Assembly: GCA_016193485.1 (NCBI GenBank)
Contig: JACPRZ010000047.1
Location: 1-39,927 of the forward strand
DNA length: 39,927 nt
Origin: Bacteroidota bacterium
GTDB taxonomy: Bacteria; Bacteroidota; Bacteroidia; JACPRZ01
Direction of reading: 5' to 3'
Translations under genes and position numbers: made by a program
Shown here: positions 34,001 to 39,927 of the stretch, in pieces
How the letters are laid out: each line of letters starts with the position of its first letter
Position numbering within the stretch: the stretch's first letter is position 1
The notes under the pieces: generated by a model
What the model was told of the DNA's origin: nothing
Seen by the model: only the letters and a program-made list of their open reading frames with translations
Database searches by the model: none

Positions 34001-34558
34001 GGTAATATTATTCACTGTCCATGAACCGCTTCCGATAGTGCTCCTTTCTCCCATGCTCGTCAGTGATGCCGCGGTATTATGACAGATAAAAAATTCTTTT
34101 CCTGCACTTGTGGTTCCATATGCCGGCCAGCCGGTTCTCTGGGATTCAATCCGTGCGGTAGGAGATGCTCCCCAACTCGTACCGTCAAAAAAATTGTATC
34201 CCGTACCCCTGTCTGTCCATGTGGTAGATAATTGCTGGCTGATGGTCCATGTGGTACCGATGGTACCATTGCTTAATCTTTTTATTCTTCCCTGTACTGA
34301 AGCATTGCTTTGAAGGTCATAGGTGGTAGTGCCGATAACGGTCTCTGTCAATGACTTGATAAAAACATGGGGTGTTTGAATTACCTTTTGTTTCCCGGTG
34401 TACAACTCATTACCTTTTACTTTGTTCCTGTCATATTTAACGGCTTTTTGAAATCCGGGATTAATCTGCGGCACAGTTGATTTCAGGGGTTTGGTAACCT
34501 GCGCCTCAAGAGCAATAGTTCCGCTTATGCCAAGAATAAGCAATAATGATTTTTTCAT
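31088..34558 (-). CDS. Large Asp-box/SprB-repeat surface protein with T9SS sorting domain
   Basis: This 1156-residue protein starts with a signal peptide (MKKSLLLILGISGTIALEAQ). The N-terminal half (about 60-540) contains three Asp-box motifs (SLDGGATW, SYDNGNTW, SCDGGCSW), marking a sialidase/BNR-like beta-propeller, but no sialidase catalytic Arg triad was identified. Seven SprB-type repeats follow (about 545-1060), with the pattern C-x-G-x-C/N-G, GGTPPY-x-Y-x-W and GTYTVTVTDxxGC. The end (ITPNPSNGVFTIELI, IHDIIGKMVFAKSI) is a type A T9SS domain. SprB repeats are known from gliding adhesins, so a surface adhesin is plausible. A clear promoter lies upstream and a terminator downstream. Confidence 0.9.
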   Translation of the reverse strand: MKKSLLLILGISGTIALEAQVTKPLKSTVPQINPGFQKAVKYDRNKVKGNELYTGKQKVIQTPHVFIKSLTETVIGTTTYDLQSNASVQGRIKRLSNGTIGTTWTISQQLSTTWTDRGTGYNFFDGTSWGASPTARIESQRTGWPAYGTTSAGKEFFICHNTAASLTSMGERSTIGSGSWTVNNITSDYQIWNRMAVGGPDGLSIHVISVRDPGAPYLGLEGALLYYRSLDGGATWDIQDAQIKEWDSTEFTYFQGDAYSIDAVGETIAAVHFGDLTDTRLAKSYDNGNTWTNTNIIDIPFKYNSNSTNTTGSPIGISDVNGDQIADTIENSDGSGWVVLDENGIAHVFFGLMQYLDDVAGDGSWSYFPGWNGVAYWNENFGTNPPIVIGGALDLNGSGQLDVIDPNAIPLYYLSLSSMPSAGIDSNGCIYATYSAMVETLDQGTQNYRHIYAVKSCDGGCSWSIPVDITPNDPFAECVFGSVAKYVDSTIHLVYQRDAEPGLAVRGDLDATAMNDIVHLRVSVTDLSSTIGVALPPVAAASFLKNITCAGDCDGAITVTASCGAPPYAFQWSGGQTAQSLTGLCAGTYTVTVTDNTSNTAVQEFDITDPGAVGATTSIAPISCAGSCDAVVTASGTGGTPPYAYQWNDPLLQTSAAAAGLCPGTYTVIITDAKGCTGNATSGTVTNPAGMTIVPSSANSSCGLQDGSAAVSVSGGTPPYNYLWDSTAAGQTNSTATGLASGSYSVTIADNNGCIQVSYTTVNDSGGPSVTITSNSAALCNGSATGTASASASGGTAPYTYNWNDPQNQTGTNASGLPAGTYSVAVTDSAGCKGNASVTITQPAALVVGISGKGDVACTGDSTGYATSIVTGGTAPYMYVWLNTADSSIVSVTSTVGGLSPGNYVVGVTDANSCTSGYAVTINQLVQVGIDSAVVSDALCYNNGGIDITVSNGSVPYVFSWSNSQTNEDLSNLQAGTYTVTVTDGDGCIISASYSITGPATTLSASLVSVQNQTIDISVSGGTTPYSYLWTGGYTVEDPGPLPAGTYSVTVTDANGCTTTITGINVVGIRENVAGFNTTITPNPSNGVFTIELISAGHDEYDIEIHDIIGKMVFAKSIVISGKYSMLLDISTLPAGIYTVSMKGTYMNKTDKIVKF

Positions 34559-34589
34559 AATAGTTTGATTTGTGGTTGATAAAGTTGTG

Positions 34590-34597
34590 CAAAGGTA
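34590..34597 (-). promoter_or_regulatory. -7 promoter box (TACCTTTG) of the SprB-repeat gene
   Basis: The minus strand has TTTCCTACCTTTGCA, a perfect TAnnTTTG match 31 bases before the ATG at 34558, giving this gene a promoter independent of the upstream flippase. Confidence 0.62.
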
Positions 34598-34632
34598 GGA
34601 AAAAAGTAATTTCCTTTCAGGAGTTTAAATTA

Positions 34633-35919
34633 TCATCCTAAACAATAGGTAATTAAAAGAACCAGACAATAGACGGATAATTGAACCGATGGGATGTAAT
34701 CGGATGGTTTAATGGATAATCTTCGGGAACACCATAAGATAAGGAATGCTTTTTCGGCAGTAAACCCGGCCAGGACGCCCCAGGCAACAGCGGTTATACC
34801 CATATAATTTAGCAATATCAAACTTGTCGCGAGGTTGACAAATGTTTCAATGATCACTGCCGCAAGAAGCACACCGTTTTTTCTTAACCCCAGCAATATG
34901 GTCTGCGGGAAAACCATCCTTGGAACGGCAAGTAAAAGGAAAATATTGAATATTGCCGCACTACCTGAAAATTGATCGCTGAAAATAACGGGATAGAATT
35001 GTCCCGAAAAAATCATCAATACTGCGGATACGGGAAAAATTATATGGCAGAGTTTGGCCGTTTGTTTTTTCAGATCCATCAACGGACCTGCGATGTCACT
35101 GTTTTGCGCAAACGAAGGTATCAAGGCATTGCTCAGCCCGTTTGCAAGAAGTAAGGACAGGGGCAATTCCCTGGCACCGAACCTGTAAACGGCAAATGTT
35201 TCACTGTCAAAATTATTTTTCAGGATAAACCCCCCGATATATTCTTCCGAACCGGCAATAATAAAATAGAGGACAAGAGGGAAAGCGGTCACCAGGTGCA
35301 TTTTAAGATATTGCCCGGAAATCCCGATTGCTGAAAAACGGATTAACATTCCCGCAAGCCACACAAAACGTAAAACGGAAACGATAACCAGCCCGGTAAA
35401 GGACGCTTCAACTGAAAATCCAAGGTAAAGAGGTGCGGTAACCAGCGCCAGTTGAACAGAGTAGGAGATTACGCCATAAATGACCATCCGATACGGATTT
35501 TTCCGAAGCAGGAAAATATATTCTATGAGAAATGAAGGATTGTTTAATATGAGGTATGCCGTAAACAGTAAAGCGGACCGCGGGGCTGTATCGACCGAAA
35601 AAAAATTCATGACCGGTTTGCCGGCTGCCAGTATGCAACAACCTAATACCGTACTATACGTTAAAAGCAATATAAAAGCGGTAAAAATTTCCGGTGATTT
35701 TTTGAAGGTTGAGGTGCCTGTATTTTTATACAGAGAAAGTAATGATTGTATTATTGAAGTAACCCAGAAATGCGAAAGGACGGTAGAAAGGAAAATAAAC
35801 GATTCGAAACTTCCTATATCAGAACCGGGAATTCCGCTTTTTGCAAGAAGAATTGCGGTAAAAATAAGAACAACCGACCGCGTAATATTAAATATTTGCA
35901 GGGCGGCCGTGAGTGACAT
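34633..35919 (-). CDS. Polysaccharide flippase-like membrane protein (copy 2)
   Basis: This 428-residue protein is made of about twelve hydrophobic segments, with the MOP-superfamily layout of lipopolysaccharide flippases. The N-terminus (ALQIFNITRSVVLIFTAILL) and the mid-protein segment FAVYRFGARELPLSLLLANG support the call. It is remote from copy 1 at 6268-7719. It begins 27 bases after the stop of the copper ATPase, with no promoter seen between them, so the two are probably cotranscribed. No sugar genes neighbour it, so its substrate is open. Confidence 0.82.
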   Translation of the reverse strand: MSLTAALQIFNITRSVVLIFTAILLAKSGIPGSDIGSFESFIFLSTVLSHFWVTSIIQSLLSLYKNTGTSTFKKSPEIFTAFILLLTYSTVLGCCILAAGKPVMNFFSVDTAPRSALLFTAYLILNNPSFLIEYIFLLRKNPYRMVIYGVISYSVQLALVTAPLYLGFSVEASFTGLVIVSVLRFVWLAGMLIRFSAIGISGQYLKMHLVTAFPLVLYFIIAGSEEYIGGFILKNNFDSETFAVYRFGARELPLSLLLANGLSNALIPSFAQNSDIAGPLMDLKKQTAKLCHIIFPVSAVLMIFSGQFYPVIFSDQFSGSAAIFNIFLLLAVPRMVFPQTILLGLRKNGVLLAAVIIETFVNLATSLILLNYMGITAVAWGVLAGFTAEKAFLILWCSRRLSIKPSDYIPSVQLSVYCLVLLITYCLG

Positions 35920-35946
35920 TTATTATTTTTGGATTCAGGGAAAGTT

Positions 35947-38097
35947 TTAGTCCGGTTTCCTTGACCTCAACCGAAGTGAATTGCCGATGACGATAACATC
36001 AGAAAAAGCCATTGTGAGTGCGCCTACCATGGGATTCAGGAATCCAAATGCGGCAACCGGCACCGCTACGACATTGTAAAATAATGCCCAGAAAAGGTTT
36101 TGCTTTATGGTGCTTACGGTCATACCGGCAATCCTGTACGCGCGCCAAAGGTTCATGAGATTATTATCGGTTAACAGGACAACCTGTGCGTTGCGTATGG
36201 CGATGTCGGTTGCATTGCCGAATGAAACACCTATATTAGCCCTTGCGAGAGCCGGGGCATCATTGATTCCGTCACCAACCATGGCCGTTTTTCCGTTTTT
36301 GGAAAGATTTTCAATTACAATCAGTTTTTCATCGGGTTTGTGACGGCTGAAAAATTTGTCAATACCCGTCAGACGGGCAATTTTTTCACAGTTTTTTTCA
36401 GAGTCACCGCTCACCATCATGGATATTACCCCTGCATCCCTGAATGCTTTTATCATACCGGCAGCATTGCGGGTAATTTCATCTTCAATTTCAATATGGC
36501 CCATAAGAGTTCCGTTCCTTGAAATAAAAATATTATAACGGTCTTCAGCGGCAGATTTTTCACCGGGAATGACATATTGAAGCGAACCGATCCGCACTAC
36601 GTTCCCTGATCCGTCTTGGGCTTCCAATCCCTTCCCGGTTTCTTCAGTCACCCCGGTAATTTCTAAATTTCCCGCTTTACCTGATAATTCCCTTTGAATG
36701 GATTTTGCAATAGGGTGAGAAGAAAATTTTTCAATGTGGTAGGCGTAACGGATCAGTTCCTGTTTTGAAAACCCGTTAGCGGGTTCGATATTTTTGACGA
36801 CAAAGTTACCTGTGGTAAGCGTTCCGGTTTTGTCAAAGACAATGTTTTTAATACGGGAAAATTCCTCAATAATTTCCCCCCCCTTGAAGATGATCCCGTT
36901 TTTTGCTGCTTTTCCCAGGCCCACCATGACGGCTGTGGGAGTGGCAAGTCCCATCGCACAGGGACAGGCAATGACCAGTACGGCAATACTGTTCATCAGG
37001 GCTTTACCAAGAGGTATTCCTGCAATAAAAAATGAAACCAGGCAGGTGGCAACAGCGATGGCAATAATAACAGGGACGAATACTGCGCTTACCCTGTCGG
37101 CAAGCCGGTGAATAGAGGGTTTGGAATGCCTTGCATCTTCCACAATCCGGATAATGCGGTCGAGGAGGGTTCCTTCACCGATGGTTTCAACACGAACGCG
37201 GATATTACCTGAAACATTTATGGTGCCGCTGAATACGTTACTGCCCGCCACCTTTTCAACGGGAATGGACTCACCGGTAATCATGGCTTCACTGATCAGT
37301 GCTCTTCCGGTTATGATCATGCCATCGGCAGGAATCCGGTCACCGCTGTTTACCGACACCGTATCGCCCGGTTCCAGATTGCCGGTTTCCGTTTCCGATA
37401 TTGATTCGGCACCATTAATAAAGATAATTTTTTTTGCCTTATGGGGTTTGCTTGAAGCGAGTTCTTTAATAGCGGATGAGGTTTTTTCAACCGACCTGTG
37501 TTCAATAAGGTTACCGAGTAAAACCAGGGTGGTAATGGTTGCCGATGTCTCAAAAAAGAGATAATTTGCAGCCATTGCGGTTCCGAAGAAAAGAATAGTA
37601 CCGGCCAAACTATAGCCGTAAGCCGAAACAATACCGATAAAAATCAGTAAATCCATATCGGCCGATCCCGTACGGATAACCCGCAAAACACTTTTTCCGA
37701 AATGAAAAAATCCTATAATAAATACAGGTGAACTCAGCGCTATCTGCACTACCGGGTTATGCAGGAAATGAACCGGCAGAATCATGGGAATCAGAAGTGG
37801 AACAGTGAAAACGAGGGACACTAAAAACTTTATCTTAACCGATACGTCCTTTCTGTTGTTTTCTTTTCCCTTTGTTGCCGCCTTGTAGCCAATGGCATTA
37901 ATACCGGAAACAATTTTTTCAACTGTTCCTGCATGGGCAGGACCGGCCGGCAGTTGGAAATAAACATCACCGGTAATGTAATCCGTTTGGCTGTTTATCC
38001 CCCCGTTTTTTGTCACGATGCGGTTTATGGCAACAGCGCATCCGGTGCAGGACATTCCCTCAACTTTCAGAGAAATCTGTTTATTATTTTCATTCAT
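35947..38097 (-). CDS. copA: Copper-translocating P-type ATPase
   Basis: This 716-residue P1B-type ATPase has one N-terminal heavy-metal domain with EGMSCTGCA (Cys17, Cys20) and eight predicted membrane helices. The transport site CPC is at residues 378-380 in VIACPCAMGLATP. TGES at about 274 is the actuator motif, Asp422 in FDKTGTLTTG is phosphorylated, SHPIAKS carries the His-Pro, and VGDGINDAPAL the hinge. The CPC sequence indicates Cu(I) (or Ag) export from the cytoplasm. The heavy-metal domain's second half is atypical. A -7 box lies just upstream, back to back with the siaB-like promoter. No chaperone or copper regulator gene is adjacent. Confidence 0.94.
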   Translation of the reverse strand: MNENNKQISLKVEGMSCTGCAVAINRIVTKNGGINSQTDYITGDVYFQLPAGPAHAGTVEKIVSGINAIGYKAATKGKENNRKDVSVKIKFLVSLVFTVPLLIPMILPVHFLHNPVVQIALSSPVFIIGFFHFGKSVLRVIRTGSADMDLLIFIGIVSAYGYSLAGTILFFGTAMAANYLFFETSATITTLVLLGNLIEHRSVEKTSSAIKELASSKPHKAKKIIFINGAESISETETGNLEPGDTVSVNSGDRIPADGMIITGRALISEAMITGESIPVEKVAGSNVFSGTINVSGNIRVRVETIGEGTLLDRIIRIVEDARHSKPSIHRLADRVSAVFVPVIIAIAVATCLVSFFIAGIPLGKALMNSIAVLVIACPCAMGLATPTAVMVGLGKAAKNGIIFKGGEIIEEFSRIKNIVFDKTGTLTTGNFVVKNIEPANGFSKQELIRYAYHIEKFSSHPIAKSIQRELSGKAGNLEITGVTEETGKGLEAQDGSGNVVRIGSLQYVIPGEKSAAEDRYNIFISRNGTLMGHIEIEDEITRNAAGMIKAFRDAGVISMMVSGDSEKNCEKIARLTGIDKFFSRHKPDEKLIVIENLSKNGKTAMVGDGINDAPALARANIGVSFGNATDIAIRNAQVVLLTDNNLMNLWRAYRIAGMTVSTIKQNLFWALFYNVVAVPVAAFGFLNPMVGALTMAFSDVIVIGNSLRLRSRKPD

Positions 38098-38110
38098 AAA
38101 TCAGGCAGGA

Positions 38111-38118
38111 CAAAGGTA
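38111..38118 (-). promoter_or_regulatory. -7 promoter box (TACCTTTG) of copA
   Basis: A perfect TAnnTTTG match on the minus strand, ending 13 bases before the copA ATG and so leaving only a very short leader. It lies in the 119-base divergent gap shared with the siaB-like gene. Confidence 0.6.
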
Positions 38119-38188
38119 CAACTTCCGGTGCTGGTGGTGAAAGGAGGGGTTACAGCGGGTAAAGAATCGCTAAGTGGCTTAATTTTAC

Positions 38189-38196
38189 TATTTTTG
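38189..38196 (+). promoter_or_regulatory. -7 promoter box (TATTTTTG) of the siaB-like gene
   Basis: A TAnnTTTG match 20 bases before the ATG at 38217 in an AT-rich stretch. It would drive the two-gene siaB-siaC operon. Confidence 0.5.
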
Positions 38197-38216
38197 CGGT
38201 TTCAAAAAAAGCCCAA

Positions 38217-38822
38217 ATGAGCGAAATGGCGCAAACCACATCCCTGCCTGACGGCAGGCAGGGGGTGCATGAATTTTTCAGGGCGAAGTGCAACGAAGTG
38301 ATCAACGTTCACAAATTCAGGGAAGGCAGCAGGCAGATACTGGTGCGTATCGGGGAATTTTCAGAAGATGTAGTTAGCACTATTTTATGCCTCATTGAAA
38401 ATAAAATGGAGGAGTGGGGCGAGCGGAAGGGGGTAATAAAAAGGGTCTTCAGCATTATTGTAGAGCAACTTCAGAATATCCGGATAAACGGATCAAGGGA
38501 TGAAACCGGCCAGCAGATAGGTTTTATCATTGTGAGTAAGGCGGGTAATGAATTTCATATCTCCACCCTTAATCTGGCTGACACCAATAATATCAACGCT
38601 ATCAGGAATAAAATCGGAAAGATTTCTCACCTCAGACCTGATGAACTGAAGCAACTTTATATGGACACCTTATCGGAAGGGAAGATAAGCCATAAAGGCG
38701 GGGCCGGGCTCGGTTTCATTACGATAGCCATGAAGTCGAATAATCAGGCCGATTACGGGTTTGAGAAGATTGATGGCTCTTTGACCTTATTTTCGGTTCA
38801 TGTAAAGGTGGTTTGCGAATAA
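38217..38822 (+). CDS. siaB: SiaB-family protein kinase
   Basis: This 201-residue protein has a GHKL-type ATP-binding fold. The N box is near residues 82-91 (VEQLQNIRIN, with Glu83 and Asn87) and the glycine-rich G box is HKGGAGLGFITIA near residue 160. It matches SiaB, the kinase that phosphorylates SiaC in the SiaABCD surface-attachment and c-di-GMP pathway of Pseudomonas. The SiaC-like gene follows 15 bases later, supporting the call. The N-terminus contains a palindromic insert (38242-38263) coding SLPDGRQG, so the region before HEFF is unusual. No SiaA-type phosphatase or SiaD cyclase lies nearby. Confidence 0.83.
   Translation: MSEMAQTTSLPDGRQGVHEFFRAKCNEVINVHKFREGSRQILVRIGEFSEDVVSTILCLIENKMEEWGERKGVIKRVFSIIVEQLQNIRINGSRDETGQQIGFIIVSKAGNEFHISTLNLADTNNINAIRNKIGKISHLRPDELKQLYMDTLSEGKISHKGGAGLGFITIAMKSNNQADYGFEKIDGSLTLFSVHVKVVCE
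38242..38263. repeat. Short palindrome, family B (CCCTGCCTG-ACGG-CAGGCAGGG)
   Basis: Perfect 9-bp arms around ACGG, inside codons 9-16 of the siaB-like gene, coding SLPDGRQG in frame. It matches the element at 26867-26889. Confidence 0.8.
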
Positions 38823-38837
38823 CAATATTTAATCATA

Positions 38838-39212
38838 ATGATGAACCGTTTGTACATAATTGAAGGAACAAATACTCCGAAGATTTATTTTGATCCCGAT
38901 AATAACCAGTTCGAGATTACCGGGAAATCCTTTCCCGAACACGCAAAAAAATTCTACCAGCCGGTTTTTGACTGGTTCAGGAATTTCCAGCCGGTAAAAA
39001 ATCAGTTAACCATGAACCTTAGGTTTCATTATATCAGTACTTCATCAATACTTGTGATTTCCGAATTATTAAAGACGTTATCGGATATTGGCCGGAACGG
39101 CTGCAAAGTTACTGTCCGCTGGCATTATGACAAGGACGATGACGATCTGCGCGCAACGGGTGAAGATCTGATCGGCCTGACTTCGTGTGAAATTGAGTTG
39201 GTCCCTCACTGA
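38838..39212 (+). CDS. siaC: SiaC-family regulatory phosphoprotein (DUF1987)
   Basis: This 124-residue STAS-like protein contains TPKIYFDPDNNQFEITGKSF near the N-terminus and PEHAKKFYQPVFDWF after it. Around residue 60 is RFHYISTSSILVISELLKTL, whose TSS segment holds the expected phosphorylated Thr or Ser. This is the SiaC/DUF1987 signature. SiaC switches between kinase (SiaB) and phosphatase (SiaA) control and activates the cyclase SiaD in Pseudomonas. The output in this organism is unknown. It starts with ATG ATG, 15 bases after the siaB-like stop. Confidence 0.87.
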   Translation: MMNRLYIIEGTNTPKIYFDPDNNQFEITGKSFPEHAKKFYQPVFDWFRNFQPVKNQLTMNLRFHYISTSSILVISELLKTLSDIGRNGCKVTVRWHYDKDDDDLRATGEDLIGLTSCEIELVPH

Positions 39213-39223
39213 GAATTTCTCTC

Positions 39224-39231
39224 TACTTTTG
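39224..39231 (+). promoter_or_regulatory. Candidate -7 box (TACTTTTG) for the tRNA-His region
   Basis: A TAnnTTTG match 12 bases after the siaC-like stop and upstream of the degenerate repeats and the tRNA. If used, the precursor would contain both repeats before the tRNA. Confidence 0.45.
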
Positions 39232-39244
39232 CGCGGTATCTAAT

Positions 39245-39388
39245 GGTGGTTGTTCCCGATAATTATCGGGACAGCATGCAGGGCAAAATTAAAATAGTGA
39301 TAAGAGAATTAAGACGGTGGCTGTTCCCGATAGGTATCGGGACAGTTGGGAGAGCATAATTGAAGTGGTGACATTGAAATTAAGACAC
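39245..39388 (+). repeat. Two tandem degenerate tRNA-His-like copies with palindromic insert
   Basis: Two units of about 71 and 73 bases (39245-39315 and 39316-39388) precede the intact tRNA. Each starts GGTGGYTGT like the tRNA, then has TCCCGATAnnTATCGGGA where the tRNA has AGCTC. Unit 2 continues AGTTGGGAGAGCAT, against AGTTGGCAGAGCAT in the tRNA, and has a GTGG near the anticodon position. Similarity fades in the 3' half, and neither unit can fold as a full tRNA. Confidence 0.7.
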
Positions 39389-39462
39389 GGTGGCTGTAGC
39401 TCAGTTGGCAGAGCATCAGATTGTGGCTCTGAGGGTCGTGGGTTCAAATCCCATCAGCCACC
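39389..39462 (+). tRNA. tRNA-His (anticodon GTG)
   Basis: The acceptor stem GTGGCTG pairs with CAGCCAC, and the extra G at 39389 sits opposite the discriminator C (39462), the G-1:C73 identity pair of tRNA-His. The D arm is GCTC-AGTTGGCA-GAGC, the anticodon arm TCAGA-TTGTGGC-TCTGA with anticodon GTG, and the T loop TTCAAAT. CCA is not encoded. It is convergent with the regulator gene, 30 bases from its stop. Confidence 0.95.
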
Positions 39463-39492
39463 CTTATTAAAACGAAGAAGCGGTACAGCATA

Positions 39493-39882
39493 TTATGGCT
39501 TAAACTCCGGATCAGGTGATTTATACTTTGATAATTGTTCTTCTTTATCCCGGACAATATCTTTTAAGACCTTAATCTCATACTCCAGGTCTTCAATTAC
39601 TCTTTTCCGATCTATTTTTTCCATAGTTGGTTCAGGAAGGTGCATGGTGTAAAATGGAACTTCGGCTTTTTTAGGCGGACGCGAAGGATCATGAAAAAAA
39701 CTGAAAAGGGGAATCCTCAATGCTTTTGATATAGATTCGAGAGTGCGGATTTCAAGTGAATTTTCATCCAGCACGCGCGTCAGATAATCTTCATCCAATT
39801 CAAGGTATCCGGCAAGGTCTTTAAAAGTATAGTTCCTCGCTTCGAGAAATGCTATGATCCGGTTCTTAAGATTTAATGCCAT
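39493..39882 (-). CDS. Helix-turn-helix (XRE/Cro-like) transcriptional regulator
   Basis: From ATG at 39882 this is a 129-residue protein. Residues 1-55 form a Cro/C1-type helix-turn-helix (IIAFLEARNYTFKDLAGYLE, then DEDYLTRVLDENSLEIRTLE and ISKALRIPLFSFF). A proline-rich linker follows, then a C-terminal coiled-coil-like helix (MEKIDRKRVIEDLEYEIKVL and so on) that may dimerise. The frame stays open upstream to the window edge, so a longer protein with a TTG or other start beyond 39882 cannot be excluded. Targets are unknown. It is convergent with tRNA-His. Confidence 0.75.
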   Translation of the reverse strand: MALNLKNRIIAFLEARNYTFKDLAGYLELDEDYLTRVLDENSLEIRTLESISKALRIPLFSFFHDPSRPPKKAEVPFYTMHLPEPTMEKIDRKRVIEDLEYEIKVLKDIVRDKEEQLSKYKSPDPEFKP

Positions 39883-39927
39883 TCTATCAGGTTGATTAAT
39901 TTTCCCTTCTTCCAATCTACTAACCTC

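Noticed and set aside
39317..39652. An open frame running through the tRNA-His gene
   Set aside because: It translates the palindrome, the tRNA and the antisense of the regulator gene, so it is a chance frame.
39883..39927. A second helix-turn-helix end (SRLEEGKINQ-like) upstream of the regulator ATG
   Set aside because: The resemblance to the end of a Cro-type domain is short and the window stops there; too little sequence to support a fusion.

Overview
The window is a chromosomal segment of a member of the Bacteroidota. Evidence: several proteins end in type IX secretion (T9SS) sorting domains; there are PKD and SprB repeats; the -7 promoter boxes have the Bacteroidota TAnnTTTG form; the tmRNA tag ends in NNYAMAA; SiaB/SiaC-type genes are present. 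Base composition is moderate (roughly 40-45% G+C by eye), with a more AT-rich stretch near 9.6-12.3 kb. No species can be named from the sequence alone.

Region 1 (1-19394, all minus strand) is a surface-polysaccharide (O-antigen or capsule) cluster. From the promoter at about 19430 leftwards it encodes: a sugar epimerase/dehydratase, a DegT-type sugar aminotransferase, a secreted alpha/beta hydrolase with a T9SS tail (split by a frameshift), an AsnB-like amidotransferase, a left-handed beta-helix acyltransferase, a deacetylase-like protein, a sugar formyltransferase, a second deacetylase-like protein, an LpxD-like acyltransferase, a glycosyltransferase, a flippase, a second AsnB-like protein, a polymerase/ligase-like membrane protein, a UDP-glucuronate epimerase-like protein, a GT4 glycosyltransferase and a methyltransferase cut by the window edge. 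Most genes overlap or sit a few bases apart. The set suggests a polymer carrying an amino sugar that is N-formylated and/or N-acylated. A Wzz-like chain-length protein (19481-20380) is divergently transcribed.

Region 2 (20381-21658) is mostly RNA and repeats: the tmRNA gene ssrA, and directly against its CCA end a small cassette made of two long hairpins plus a GIY-YIG nuclease gene. A second, truncated copy of the cassette follows. The hairpins of the two copies differ by pairing-preserving changes. I consider this the most unusual element in the window.

Region 3 (21659-34558) holds a class II (B12-dependent) ribonucleotide reductase and then surface proteins: a nine-PKD-repeat T9SS protein, a frameshifted Uma2-family gene, a relic of a T9SS tail, a second PKD/T9SS protein, a PA-domain T9SS protein and, convergent across a bidirectional terminator, a large Asp-box/SprB-repeat T9SS protein.

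Region 4 (34633-39927) holds a second flippase and a copper-type P-type ATPase (minus strand). Divergent from these are a SiaB-like kinase and SiaC-like phosphoprotein. Then come two degenerate tRNA-His-like repeats carrying a palindromic insert, an intact tRNA-His, and a helix-turn-helix regulator on the minus strand reaching the window edge. Two families of short palindromes recur here and inside coding sequences.
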